Shown here piece after piece: positions 1 to 6,276 of a DNA stretch of 6,588 bases. Numbering within the stretch: position 1 is the stretch's first letter; each line of letters starts with the position of its first letter. This DNA comes from an uncultured Lachnospiraceae bacterium (GTDB taxonomy: Bacteria > Bacillota_A > Clostridia > Lachnospirales > Lachnospiraceae): the NCBI GenBank assembly GCA_947175285.1, contig CAMWMM010000285.1, forward strand, positions 1-6,588. Reading direction: 5' to 3'. Position numbers and translations under genes: made by a program. The notes under the pieces were generated by a model that saw only the letters and a program-made list of their open reading frames with translations, did not search any database and was not told the DNA's origin.

Positions 1-1130
1 CGCCTTTAAACGGGCTGATTGGCATGAACCACTTAATGATGTTACATATTGATGACGCGGACCAAAAATCGCAGATGGAGGATTGGCTGAAAAAATCCCA
101 CAGCACGGCAAACTATCTCCTTTCGCTGGTAAATGACATCTTAGATTTGTCAAAACTCCAGGCCGGTAAAGTGAGCCTGATCAATGAGCCGCTTCTGCTG
201 CCTGCTCTCATTGACGATGTTTCTGCAATGCAGGCAGATAATATCAAAAACTATGGGGTGGAATATATCGTAGAGACGGATATTACAGAACCCTGCATTG
301 AGGGTGACGCAACTCGCATCAAACAAATATTGATGAATATCGTCGGTAATGCCGCTAAATTTACGCCGGAAGGCAACTATATCAAACTCTCTGTGACTCA
401 GGAAAAAACAGATGATATGCATGTAATTACTACGTTCCGATGCGAAGATACCGGAGTTGGTATTTCCCCGGAATATATTGACAAGATATTTGACTCATTC
501 AGTCAGGACCGCAATCAAAATGCAAGCGCTATCAAAGGCACCGGTCTTGGTATGGCTATCAGCAAGCTCCTTGCCAATGCTATGGGAGGTGATATCACCG
601 TGGAAAGTGAATTAAATGTTGGAAGTACCTTTACTGTTACTCTTCCCTCCCTTATCATAAAGGAGATACCTGAATATCTGAAAGAACCTGACCAAAGCCA
701 AAATGACGCTGACTCCGAAAGCCACTTGTCTCATTGCAAAGCCGACGGCAGACCGATGAAAATTCTGCTTGCTGAAGATGTAGATTTGAATGCAGAAATC
801 CTATTGGAAATATTAGCAATAGAAGGCTTCGAAACTGCTCATGCCAGAAATGGAAAAGAGGCTGTGGAACTATTCCAAAATTCTGAGATCGGTGAATTTG
901 ACATCATCCTTATGGATATGCAGATGCCCGTCATGGACGGCTGCACTGCATCCAGTGAAATCCGCAAACTCCCACGGGCAGATGCAGAGTCTGTGCTGAT
1001 ATATGCCTGCACCGCTAATACATTCCAAGAGGACAGGGAACGGGCAATGAACCATGGTATGAACGACTTTTTAACGAAACCAATTGATGTAAATATTCTG
1101 TTAAAGAAATTAGGAAATATAACAAAATAA
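1..1130 (+). CDS. Hybrid sensor histidine kinase, C-terminal part (HisKA end, HATPase_c, receiver domain); 5' end outside window
   Basis: This is the cytoplasmic part of a hybrid two-component kinase that autophosphorylates a histidine and passes the phosphate to its own receiver aspartate. The open frame runs in from the left edge. The first complete codons read PLNGLIGM, the tail of the usual H-E-[IM]-R-T-P-L-N-G H-box, so the phospho-histidine lies only a few codons outside the window. The ATG at 24 is therefore internal, not the start. Numbering from that Met: HisKA helix 2 ends near 50 (DILDLSKLQAG); ATPase N-box with N109; G1 box DTGVG at 142-146; F-box at F156; G2 box GTGLG at 172-176. 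A hydrophilic linker (about 210-244) leads to the receiver at about 245-365, with the acidic pair E251/D252, phospho-acceptor D298 (LMDMQMPVMDG), T330 and K352 (TKP). No DNA-binding or HPt domain follows, so any output must act in trans. The solute-binding protein gene starts 15 bases downstream, suggesting one operon. Sensor input domains are not visible. Confidence 0.96.
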   Translation, partial: PLNGLIGMNHLMMLHIDDADQKSQMEDWLKKSHSTANYLLSLVNDILDLSKLQAGKVSLINEPLLLPALIDDVSAMQADNIKNYGVEYIVETDITEPCIEGDATRIKQILMNIVGNAAKFTPEGNYIKLSVTQEKTDDMHVITTFRCEDTGVGISPEYIDKIFDSFSQDRNQNASAIKGTGLGMAISKLLANAMGGDITVESELNVGSTFTVTLPSLIIKEIPEYLKEPDQSQNDADSESHLSHCKADGRPMKILLAEDVDLNAEILLEILAIEGFETAHARNGKEAVELFQNSEIGEFDIILMDMQMPVMDGCTASSEIRKLPRADAESVLIYACTANTFQEDRERAMNHGMNDFLTKPIDVNILLKKLGNITK

Positions 1131-1145
1131 TCGAAAGGAGTACTC

Positions 1146-2477
1146 ATGAAAAGAAAACTGTATGATATCCTGCTTGCCGCAGTCATCTGCTGTGGCATTC
1201 TCACTGGCTGCGGTATTAAAGAAACGCGAAAAAAAGAAGATGTAACTCTGATTATCAAGGTGCCCGCTCTAATGATGAATTCTGTGAGCAGCCCTGACAT
1301 CTTAGAAGCTACAACATTTTTACAGCGGGCAGGGGATGCCTTTGCCGAGCAGTATGAGGAAGCCAATGTCACCATTCAGTTAGAAACTTTTGAATATGTG
1401 GATGAAATAGAGGCAATCACAGGCAGCTTTGATACCGAAGATGCCACAGACATTCTATATGAAGGGTATTTTAATATGGCATCCTATATCCATACCGGAA
1501 GGGTTGTTCCACTGGATGACATCATATCCGATGATTTGCGCAGTGATATTGACGATGCATCCTGGGCAATGAGTATGGCGGGCGGAAAAACTTACATGAT
1601 GCCATTTTTCAGCATGCAAAATATCCTCATCTATAACAAACAACATTTTGAATCATGCGGTCTTGAAAAATATGTTTCCGCTGAGAACATCATTCAAAAC
1701 TGGACGATGGAGGAATGGACTGAAATCCTGAATACCCTTGCCGAAAAACTGCCGGACCGGACCTACCCTATGATGATGTATGGGAAAAATAACCAGGGCG
1801 ACACCCACATCATGACCTTCATGAGAGCCTATGGCAGCACTATTTTTGACGAAGCCGGCAATTTCGACTTTGAAAGCAAGGAAACGATACAGGCGTTGGA
1901 ATGGATTCAGGAAGGCATCGGCAAGGGATGGTATCCTCCGCATCCGGAAAATTTAGAGATATCGGACTGTAACGAATTATTCAGTAATGGTCAGCTTTCC
2001 ATTAATATGTACAATAATGCCAGCCTGAATCTTTACGGCAATTATGAAGATTTCGGGTATGTGAACTTCCCCGGCAATCTGGCAACTTCCTTTATCACGG
2101 GCTTTGAAGTATTTGACAATGGGGATGAGGTAAAGATACAAGCCGCAAAAGATTTTATTCTGTTTATTTATGAAAACGAAGAATGGCTTGATATCTCTGC
2201 GGGGAATATCCCGGCTTGCAAATCAGTCGCAGAAAAATACAAAGACCAAATCATAATGTTAGATGAATTTGTGTCAAATGCCGCGCATGTGGTTGATTTC
2301 ATGAACAACAGCCCGAACTGGCAGGGAAATGATACTTCCGTACGCAGCGTATTCTGGCCAAACATCCATGAAATGCTCTCAGGAACCATCACTCCCCAGG
2401 AATGTGCGGCGGCGCTGAATGAAGCCTGCAATGCCGCCTTGCAGACAGGGCGTGAGAACAGCAAACTGCATGAATAA
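1146..2477 (+). CDS. Extracellular solute-binding lipoprotein, ABC sugar-binding family 1 type
   Basis: A 443-residue secreted lipoprotein expected to sit on the outer face of the membrane and bind a small solute, most likely a sugar or oligosaccharide. The signal peptide has a basic start (MKRK), a hydrophobic core and the lipobox LTGC with the lipidated cysteine at residue 22. Family 1 hallmarks follow in order: a helix of the FLQRAGDAFAEQYEEAN type at about 58-74; DILYEGYF (102-109); GKTYMMPFFSMQNILIYNKQ (147-166), the usual 'own-name' loop and Y-N-K motif; WTMEEWTEIL (186-195); YGSTIFDEAGNFDFESKETI (229-248); and a C-terminal helical lobe. The length is normal for the family. The start is well supported by AAAGGAG at 1134-1140, five bases before the ATG. 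It follows a hybrid kinase gene directly and no permease or ATPase gene follows, so it could serve as a sensory ligand-binder for that kinase or supply a transporter encoded elsewhere. The ligand cannot be read from the sequence. Confidence 0.93.
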   Translation: MKRKLYDILLAAVICCGILTGCGIKETRKKEDVTLIIKVPALMMNSVSSPDILEATTFLQRAGDAFAEQYEEANVTIQLETFEYVDEIEAITGSFDTEDATDILYEGYFNMASYIHTGRVVPLDDIISDDLRSDIDDASWAMSMAGGKTYMMPFFSMQNILIYNKQHFESCGLEKYVSAENIIQNWTMEEWTEILNTLAEKLPDRTYPMMMYGKNNQGDTHIMTFMRAYGSTIFDEAGNFDFESKETIQALEWIQEGIGKGWYPPHPENLEISDCNELFSNGQLSINMYNNASLNLYGNYEDFGYVNFPGNLATSFITGFEVFDNGDEVKIQAAKDFILFIYENEEWLDISAGNIPACKSVAEKYKDQIIMLDEFVSNAAHVVDFMNNSPNWQGNDTSVRSVFWPNIHEMLSGTITPQECAAALNEACNAALQTGRENSKLHE

Positions 2478-2500
2478 CATATTATAAATATTTCACTCAT

Positions 2501-2544
2501 AAAAAAATTCTAAGACTATTTATTTTTAGCCTTAGAATTTTTTT
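2501..2544. terminator. Bidirectional rho-independent terminator between convergent genes
   Basis: A perfect 14-bp inverted repeat, with arms at 2501-2514 and 2531-2544, encloses a 16-base loop. The inner part (CTAAG/CTTAG) can extend past one mismatch by CT/AG. The outer bases are A7 on the left and T7 on the right, so an RNA from either strand ends in a hairpin followed by a U-run. It lies 24 bases after the solute-binding protein stop and 24 bases after the pgi stop on the other strand, so it can end both transcripts. The stem is A/T-rich with few GC pairs, so its efficiency is uncertain. Confidence 0.88.
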
Positions 2545-2567
2545 AATCATTTTTATTCTTATGTCAA

Positions 2568-3914
2568 TTAAAGTCTCTTCAAAAGTTCTTCTCTCTGTGC
2601 CTCATAACCCGGTTTGCCAAGCAGTGCAAACATATTTTTCTTGTAGCTTTCAACGCCCGGCTGGTTAAACGGATTAACTCCTAACAGATATCCGCTGACA
2701 CCGCAGGCAAATTCAAAGAAGTAGAATAATTCGCCCAAATAGAACTCGCTTACTTCCGGAATATTTATCACGAAGTTAGGAACCTGTCCGTCCGTATGCG
2801 CTAAAATCGTTCCGTTCATCGCGCTCTTATTGACAAAGTCTACGTTCTTGCCTGCAAGATAGTTAAGACCGTCCAAATCAACAGGCTCTTCTCCGATTAA
2901 AATTTCCTCTCTGCTTGTTTCAATATTCAGAACCGTTTCAAACATGATTCTTGCACCGTCCTGAATAAACTGACCCATAGAGTGCAAATCCGTTGTTAAA
3001 TCCACGCTTGCCGGGAAGATACCTTTCTGGTCTTTTCCCTCGGACTCGCCGTATAACTGTTTCCACCATTCGGAAACATAGTGTGCCGCCGGTTCATAAT
3101 TGGCAAGAATTTCAACATTTTTTCCTTTTCTCAGTAAAATATTACGAAGAGCCGCATACTGCAAAGCATCATTTTCTTCAAAAGAAGCTTCCAATGCCAT
3201 CTTTCTGCCTTCTGCCGCACCTTCCATCAGCTTGTCAATATCTGCGCCCGATACTGCGATAGGCAGTAAGCCGACTGCTGTAAGTACGGAGAAACGTCCG
3301 CCGACATCATCCGGCACTACAAAGGACTCATATCCTTCTTCTGTTGCAAGATTCTTCAAAGAACCTCTTGCTTTATCCGTCGTAGCGTAAATTCTCTTCG
3401 CTGCGCCCTCTTTGCCGTATTTCTTTTCCGCCATTTCCTTAAATACACGGAATGCAATAGCAGGCTCCGTTGTTGTTCCTGACTTGGAAATCATGTTAAT
3501 AGAGAAATCTCTGTCGCCGATAACGTCAATCAGATGTTTAATATAAGTAGAGCTGATAGAATTTCCTACAAAATAAATCTCCGGTGTTTTTCTGATGGAT
3601 TTATCCACTACGTTGTAGAAGCTGTGTCTCAAAAATTCAATCGCCGCTCTTGCTCCCAGATAAGAACCGCCGATACCGATTACCAGCAATACTTCGGAAT
3701 CTCCCTGAATCTTCTCCGCAGCTTTTTTGATTCTTGCAAACTCTTCCTTGTCATAATTCACCGGAAGGTCAATCCATCCTAAGAAATCATTTCCTGCGCC
3801 GGTTTTGCTTACAAGCACTTCTTTTGCATCCAAAGCCTGATGCTTCATGGATTTTACTTCTTCTTCGGAAATAAAAGAAGCTGCCTTGGAATAATCAAAT
3901 TTAATTTTACCCAT
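2568..3914 (-). CDS. pgi: Glucose-6-phosphate isomerase (phosphoglucose isomerase)
   Basis: This cytoplasmic enzyme interconverts glucose 6-phosphate and fructose 6-phosphate, the second step of glycolysis and also a gluconeogenic step. The protein is complete at 448 residues, matching the short Bacillus/Clostridium form rather than the roughly 550-residue enterobacterial form. Visible marks: the sugar-phosphate loop SKSGTTTEP (143-151), PGI signature 1 [14 protein letters not shown] (202-215), catalytic Glu290 in [11 protein letters not shown], His311 in DLHSMGQ, and signature 2 [15 protein letters not shown] (412-426) with catalytic Lys425. These positions agree with Glu/His/Lys of the Bacillus-type enzyme to within a residue. 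The ATG is preceded by AAGGAGAGG, giving strong Shine-Dalgarno options 6-9 bases away. It has its own promoter in the 110-bp gap behind the upstream acetyltransferase gene and ends at the shared terminator. Nothing unusual or broken is seen. Confidence 0.98.
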   Translation of the reverse strand: MGKIKFDYSKAASFISEEEVKSMKHQALDAKEVLVSKTGAGNDFLGWIDLPVNYDKEEFARIKKAAEKIQGDSEVLLVIGIGGSYLGARAAIEFLRHSFYNVVDKSIRKTPEIYFVGNSISSTYIKHLIDVIGDRDFSINMISKSGTTTEPAIAFRVFKEMAEKKYGKEGAAKRIYATTDKARGSLKNLATEEGYESFVVPDDVGGRFSVLTAVGLLPIAVSGADIDKLMEGAAEGRKMALEASFEENDALQYAALRNILLRKGKNVEILANYEPAAHYVSEWWKQLYGESEGKDQKGIFPASVDLTTDLHSMGQFIQDGARIMFETVLNIETSREEILIGEEPVDLDGLNYLAGKNVDFVNKSAMNGTILAHTDGQVPNFVINIPEVSEFYLGELFYFFEFACGVSGYLLGVNPFNQPGVESYKKNMFALLGKPGYEAQREELLKRL

Positions 3915-3956
3915 CGTTTTCCTCTCCTTCTCATAGCGCCATGTTTTATTTCTTTT

Positions 3957-3985
3957 AGTGTAGCATTGCTTATCCGCTTTTTCAA
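3957..3985 (-). promoter_or_regulatory. Probable sigma-A promoter of pgi, extended -10
   Basis: Read on the minus strand, TTGAAA (3980-3985) is separated by 17 bases from TACACT (3957-3962). A TG dinucleotide one base before the -10 element makes an extended -10 (TGCTACACT). The predicted transcription start is near 3950, giving a leader of about 36 bases that includes the AAGGAGAGG ribosome binding site. Spacing and match are good for a vegetative promoter, but no operator or riboswitch-like structure is seen in the short leader. Confidence 0.65.
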
Positions 3986-4024
3986 TCTAAAAATAATATA
4001 GAGTCGCTATGGATAGGAAAATGA

Positions 4025-4468
4025 TCAAATATTTTTAGTATAGTAAACAAATTCATCATCTTTCTTATACTCAACATAGCCCAGTTTTTGATAAAAAGCA
4101 TTTGTACGAATGTTCCAGATCGGCGTATCGAGAAATAATTCTTCTGCATCAGAAAAAATTCTTTCAATTTCCCGCATCATAAATATACCATACCCTTTTC
4201 TGAAATATTCAGGATCTACAAATATTCTGCCTATATTAAGTTTCAATCCGTCCGCAAAAAGAATGGCACCCCCTACAATAAGACCATCCACTGATAATTT
4301 ATATAAATGATTCGCCTTTGCCATCTTAACATGAAAATTTACAGACATATATCCGGGCGGACCTGCTTTTGAAGGTGCTCCTACAGTAATGTCACTATCA
4401 AATGCCCGCTTGGAAATACCATTTATCACCAATGCATCCGATGTACCGGCTTTTGTCAATTCTATCAT
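4025..4468 (-). CDS. GNAT family N-acetyltransferase
   Basis: A 147-residue protein with the Gcn5-related acetyltransferase fold, which transfers the acetyl group of acetyl-CoA to an amine. Strand beta-4 and motif A are visible as LNIGRIFVDPEYFRKGYGIFMMREIE (split here as LNIGRIFVDP, 77-86, and EYFRKGYGIF, 87-96). RKGYGI is the R/Q-x-x-G-x-G/A pyrophosphate-binding loop at about 90-95. Motif B is NIRTNAFYQKLGYVEY at 119-134, with the usual Asn and the F/Y-x-x-x-G-[FY] turn. The length is typical for a single-domain GNAT. The start is an ATG with AGGGTG (minus strand, 4477-4482) eight bases upstream. It lies upstream of pgi in the same direction with a 110-bp gap, but pgi has its own promoter, so a functional link is not implied. 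It is divergent from the phospholipase-C-like gene. The substrate cannot be predicted; it could be a metabolite, drug or protein acetylase. Confidence 0.85.
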   Translation of the reverse strand: MIELTKAGTSDALVINGISKRAFDSDITVGAPSKAGPPGYMSVNFHVKMAKANHLYKLSVDGLIVGGAILFADGLKLNIGRIFVDPEYFRKGYGIFMMREIERIFSDAEELFLDTPIWNIRTNAFYQKLGYVEYKKDDEFVYYTKNI

Positions 4469-4497
4469 TACTTAATCACCCTATAATATTCTGTCAC

Positions 4498-4527
4498 ATC
4501 ATATGAAACATAACAATCAACCAGCAA
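4498..4527 (-). promoter_or_regulatory. Possible promoter of the GNAT gene
   Basis: On the minus strand TTGCTG (4522-4527) and TATGAT (4498-4503) are separated by 18 bases. The -10 matches the consensus in five of six positions, but the -35 is weak. The predicted start near 4491 leaves a leader of about 22 bases that keeps the AGGGTG ribosome binding site. A closer TATTAT at 4483-4488 fits worse, because transcription would begin on the ribosome binding site itself. Confidence 0.35.
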
Positions 4528-4540
4528 GTGCTCTTTTTCA

Positions 4541-4583
4541 ATTCTATGTAACACAGTATGTTACATGAGATTCTATGCTAACC
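4541..4583 (+). repeat. Imperfect direct repeat in the divergent promoter region
   Basis: ATTCTATG occurs at 4541-4548 and again at 4570-4577, 29 bases apart start to start. Each copy is followed by TAAC, with one extra C in the second copy (ATTCTATGTAAC versus ATTCTATGCTAAC). The first copy runs into the left arm of the inverted repeat, and the second covers the -35 zone of the rightward promoter. Such phasing is compatible with protein binding sites, but with only two copies chance cannot be excluded. Confidence 0.4.
4546..4566. promoter_or_regulatory. Operator-like inverted repeat ATGTAACA-N5-TGTTACAT
   Basis: Perfect 8-bp arms (4546-4553 and 4559-4566) flank five bases (CAGTA), making a 21-bp dyad. 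It sits just upstream of the -35 zone of the rightward promoter and within the divergent region shared with the acetyltransferase gene. No U-run follows and the stem is A/T-rich, so it looks like a dimeric-regulator site rather than a terminator. I cannot assign it to a known regulator family. No regulator gene is seen beside it in this window. Confidence 0.5.
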
Positions 4584-4602
4584 GTTAATAATATGCTATA
4601 AT
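4574..4602 (+). promoter_or_regulatory. Probable promoter of the phospholipase-C-like gene, extended -10
   Basis: TGCTATAAT (4594-4602) is a consensus extended -10. The -35 position at 17-base spacing (4574-4579, TATGCT) is poor, a common situation with extended -10 promoters or with activated promoters. The predicted start is near 4609, giving a leader of about 49 bases to the ATG at 4658. The dyad at 4546-4566 lies where an activator bound upstream of -35 would sit. Confidence 0.6.
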
Positions 4603-4657
4603 TGCAATAACAAACCGCCAAAGAAGTCGTTAAGATGCAGCAAGAGGTATAAAGTTT

Positions 4658-5320
4658 ATGGCATCATGGATGATACATTTAAGAGTTGCACAGCAGCTCT
4701 ACCAACAACTAAATATTGAACCCATAGACGAATTTGTTCTGGGAAATATTGCACCTGATAGTGGTATTCCGTCAAAAGACGGCTCCGGCTTTATTCCTGA
4801 CGCTGCTGTTTCGCACTTCCGTTCGTTAGATGAAAACGGTATCAAGAACATACATGAGGAGCAGTTTATCCGACAATACTTTACACCAGCGCATCGTCTG
4901 TCATACAGTAAAAAAGAATACGCCTTCTTCCTCGGCTATCTGACACACTTGCTCACGGATAAAATCTGGGCAAGGGAAATCGTCTATTCTGCAAAGGAAA
5001 AACAAAGTGCGCTTTTTCATACAAACCGCGAACTATTCTGGCAGACAATTAAGAAAGACTGGTACGACCTCGATTTTATGTACCTGAAATCAAATCCTTT
5101 GTTTGAGGCTTTCCGCATTTATCGTGAAATCAAGGACATCAGAAACACCTATGTCGATTTTTTTTCGGAAAATGCCTTTGCAGAACGCAGACTGTTTATT
5201 TTAGATTTTTATGCAAATGGTGTTGCAAATATTGAGGAGCATAGCACTTATCTATCAAAAGAGGAATTAGATGTGTTTGTAACTTCCGCCGTGAACGAAA
5301 TTATTACACATATACCATAA
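4658..5320 (+). CDS. Zinc-dependent phospholipase C-like protein, cytoplasmic (putative hydrolase)
   Basis: A 220-residue mostly helical protein resembling the zinc-dependent phospholipase C / S1-P1 nuclease-like superfamily. Visible metal-ligand-like positions: Trp4 and His7 in MASWMIHLRVA, Asp34 in GNIAPDS (29-35), His53 in AVSHFRS, and the H-x-x-x-D pair His97/Asp101 in FFLGYLTHLLTDKIW (90-104), the most typical signature of the family. The C-terminal half has no motif I recognise. There is no signal peptide or membrane segment, so unlike secreted clostridial phospholipases it should stay in the cytoplasm. Small members of this kind are common and uncharacterised in Clostridia. The start is supported by AAGAGG at 4642-4647, ten bases before the ATG, a slightly long spacing. 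It is transcribed alone, divergent from the acetyltransferase and convergent with the ABC operon. The true substrate is unknown and phospholipase activity should not be assumed. Confidence 0.65.
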   Translation: MASWMIHLRVAQQLYQQLNIEPIDEFVLGNIAPDSGIPSKDGSGFIPDAAVSHFRSLDENGIKNIHEEQFIRQYFTPAHRLSYSKKEYAFFLGYLTHLLTDKIWAREIVYSAKEKQSALFHTNRELFWQTIKKDWYDLDFMYLKSNPLFEAFRIYREIKDIRNTYVDFFSENAFAERRLFILDFYANGVANIEEHSTYLSKEELDVFVTSAVNEIITHIP

Positions 5321-5388
5321 ATAACAGACAAAAGTTTCCGAATTTTGAGATTAGAGATATATTTACTCCATCTAACCGGAATAATTCC

Positions 5389-5603
5389 TTACCCTCTCGC
5401 AATGTCTTTGGCAAATTCAGGTATTCAAATTAATGTAAAAATCGCACCAAAAAATCCGGAGATAATAAATCCGTCATTTAGTTTTTTCTGGTTATCATTT
5501 ACGATTGCATTTTGCTTAGCCTTTTTTCGATCAATGCTCCCAAAATAATCAATACGATAAACAAGAACAAGATTTTAAAATCGGAAAGAGGTATGAAAAT
5601 TAT
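5389..5603 (-). pseudogene. Decayed small two-helix membrane protein gene (frameshift plus in-frame TGA)
   Basis: Read leftward directly after the permease stop, one frame (5603 to 5499) encodes a strong membrane helix, FKILFLFIVLIILGALI, followed by EKR and an early stop. At a run of six A (minus strand; T6 at 5522-5527) a shift of -1, or restoring one A, joins it to a second frame reading KKAKQNAIV, then NDNQKKLNDG, then the hydrophobic FIISGFFGAIFTLI. There an in-frame TGA (5425-5427) falls where Trp (TGG) would fit, followed by IPEFAKDIARG and a TAA at 5389-5391. The rebuilt product is about 71 residues: helix, polar linker, helix, short tail. The first codon of the open stretch is ATA with no ATG, so the start also seems lost unless a non-standard start is used. 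The opposite strand is open from a TTG at 5345 to 5548, but its product looks like an antisense shadow. The family is not recognised. Sequencing error at the A-run would explain the frameshift but not the TGA. Confidence 0.5.
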
Positions 5604-6275
5604 CTAAAATTCTTTTCCCCTCATAATCTTCCAACTGACAGTCAAAGACACCGCCAGACATATCATCCAAATCACAAAAGCAACAACCCCGATAACCCAC
5701 GAATTAAGCGATTGGAAAACAATTAAAATATGTTCCAGTATTCCGGCTGCTGCTGTCTGTGAACTTATGATACGGCCTGCAACTTCCCCGATTACCCCAA
5801 ACGATGGAGTCAAACACACAATACAGGCAATACCTCCCATTGCTATCATTCTGCCTTTCTCACTGCTGAATTTGAACTGCAAGGGCAGCATAATAAACAC
5901 TATAATTGCCCCAATTATGAAAATCATAGCCGCTTCTGTCAAAATCGTCAACGCCATTTCCCTAAACCGGACAATGCTTGCAACTGCACCAACCACCGTG
6001 CCTATAGATCCAAATACCAGCATCAGCACATATTTTTCCGTTGCATAAGTCTCCCTTTTCATCGGCATTGTCATAAGATATGTCATACCTTTATTAGCTT
6101 CGTCAAATGACAATGTATTAAAAACAAATATCATATTCAGCATTATGATATATCCCATTATAAAGCTGTAATTATCGCTTTTTAATAATACCAGCAGCGC
6201 ACATGCCATCAAGATAATATATATATTTTTATTACGCAGCATGAGTTTAATATCTTTTACCAGCAGACCCTTCAT
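5604..6275 (-). CDS. ABC-2 type transporter permease
   Basis: A 223-residue integral membrane protein, the permease half of an ABC exporter. It starts with MKGLLVKDIKLMLRNKN, the amphipathic N-terminal motif typical of ABC-2 permeases of the ABC2_membrane_5 kind. About six membrane segments follow, near residues 18-32, 38-55, 82-101, 111-131, 143-165 and 193-215. Between segments 2 and 3 the cytoplasmic stretch SFDEANKGMTYLMTMPMKRETYATEKY (read at 56-82) carries the family's 'SFDE...Y..t.P..R...V..KY' pattern. The ATG lies one base after the stop of the ATPase gene, and its ribosome binding site (AGGGGAG) is inside the end of that gene, so the two are very likely translated together. The pair resembles small GntR/YtrA-linked exporters of Firmicutes, but a regulator would lie beyond the window edge. 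The substrate is unknown; peptides, antimicrobials or lipids are possible for such systems. Confidence 0.9.
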   Translation of the reverse strand: MKGLLVKDIKLMLRNKNIYIILMACALLVLLKSDNYSFIMGYIIMLNMIFVFNTLSFDEANKGMTYLMTMPMKRETYATEKYVLMLVFGSIGTVVGAVASIVRFREMALTILTEAAMIFIIGAIIVFIMLPLQFKFSSEKGRMIAMGGIACIVCLTPSFGVIGEVAGRIISSQTAAAGILEHILIVFQSLNSWVIGVVAFVIWMICLAVSLTVSWKIMRGKEF

Positions 6276-6276
6276 A

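Noticed and set aside
839..1375. Long minus-strand ORF opposite the kinase receiver and the start of the lipoprotein gene
   Set aside because: It spans two well-supported plus-strand genes, has no recognisable domain or ribosome binding site, and is best explained as an antisense shadow.
2993..3390. Overlapping plus-strand ORFs opposite pgi
   Set aside because: They lie wholly inside the strongly conserved pgi gene on the other strand and have no protein-like features.
4503..4568. A 21-codon plus-strand ORF within the divergent intergenic region
   Set aside because: The ATG lacks a ribosome binding site, lies upstream of the predicted promoter, and the frame simply runs through the inverted repeat.
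5321..5360. Possible terminator after the phospholipase-C-like gene (CAAAA ... TTTTG)
   Set aside because: The stem would be only about five mostly A-T pairs with no following U-run, too weak to call.
5378..5388. Short palindrome GGAATAATTCC near the end of the decayed membrane protein gene
   Set aside because: It is 11 bases long with a one-base centre, has no T-run or promoter context, and is expected by chance in a window of this size.
5345..5548. Plus-strand ORF of 67 codons with a TTG start
   Set aside because: It has no Shine-Dalgarno sequence, a weak start codon and an unnatural product. The minus strand in the same place gives a coherent membrane-protein remnant, so this frame is probably its antisense shadow.
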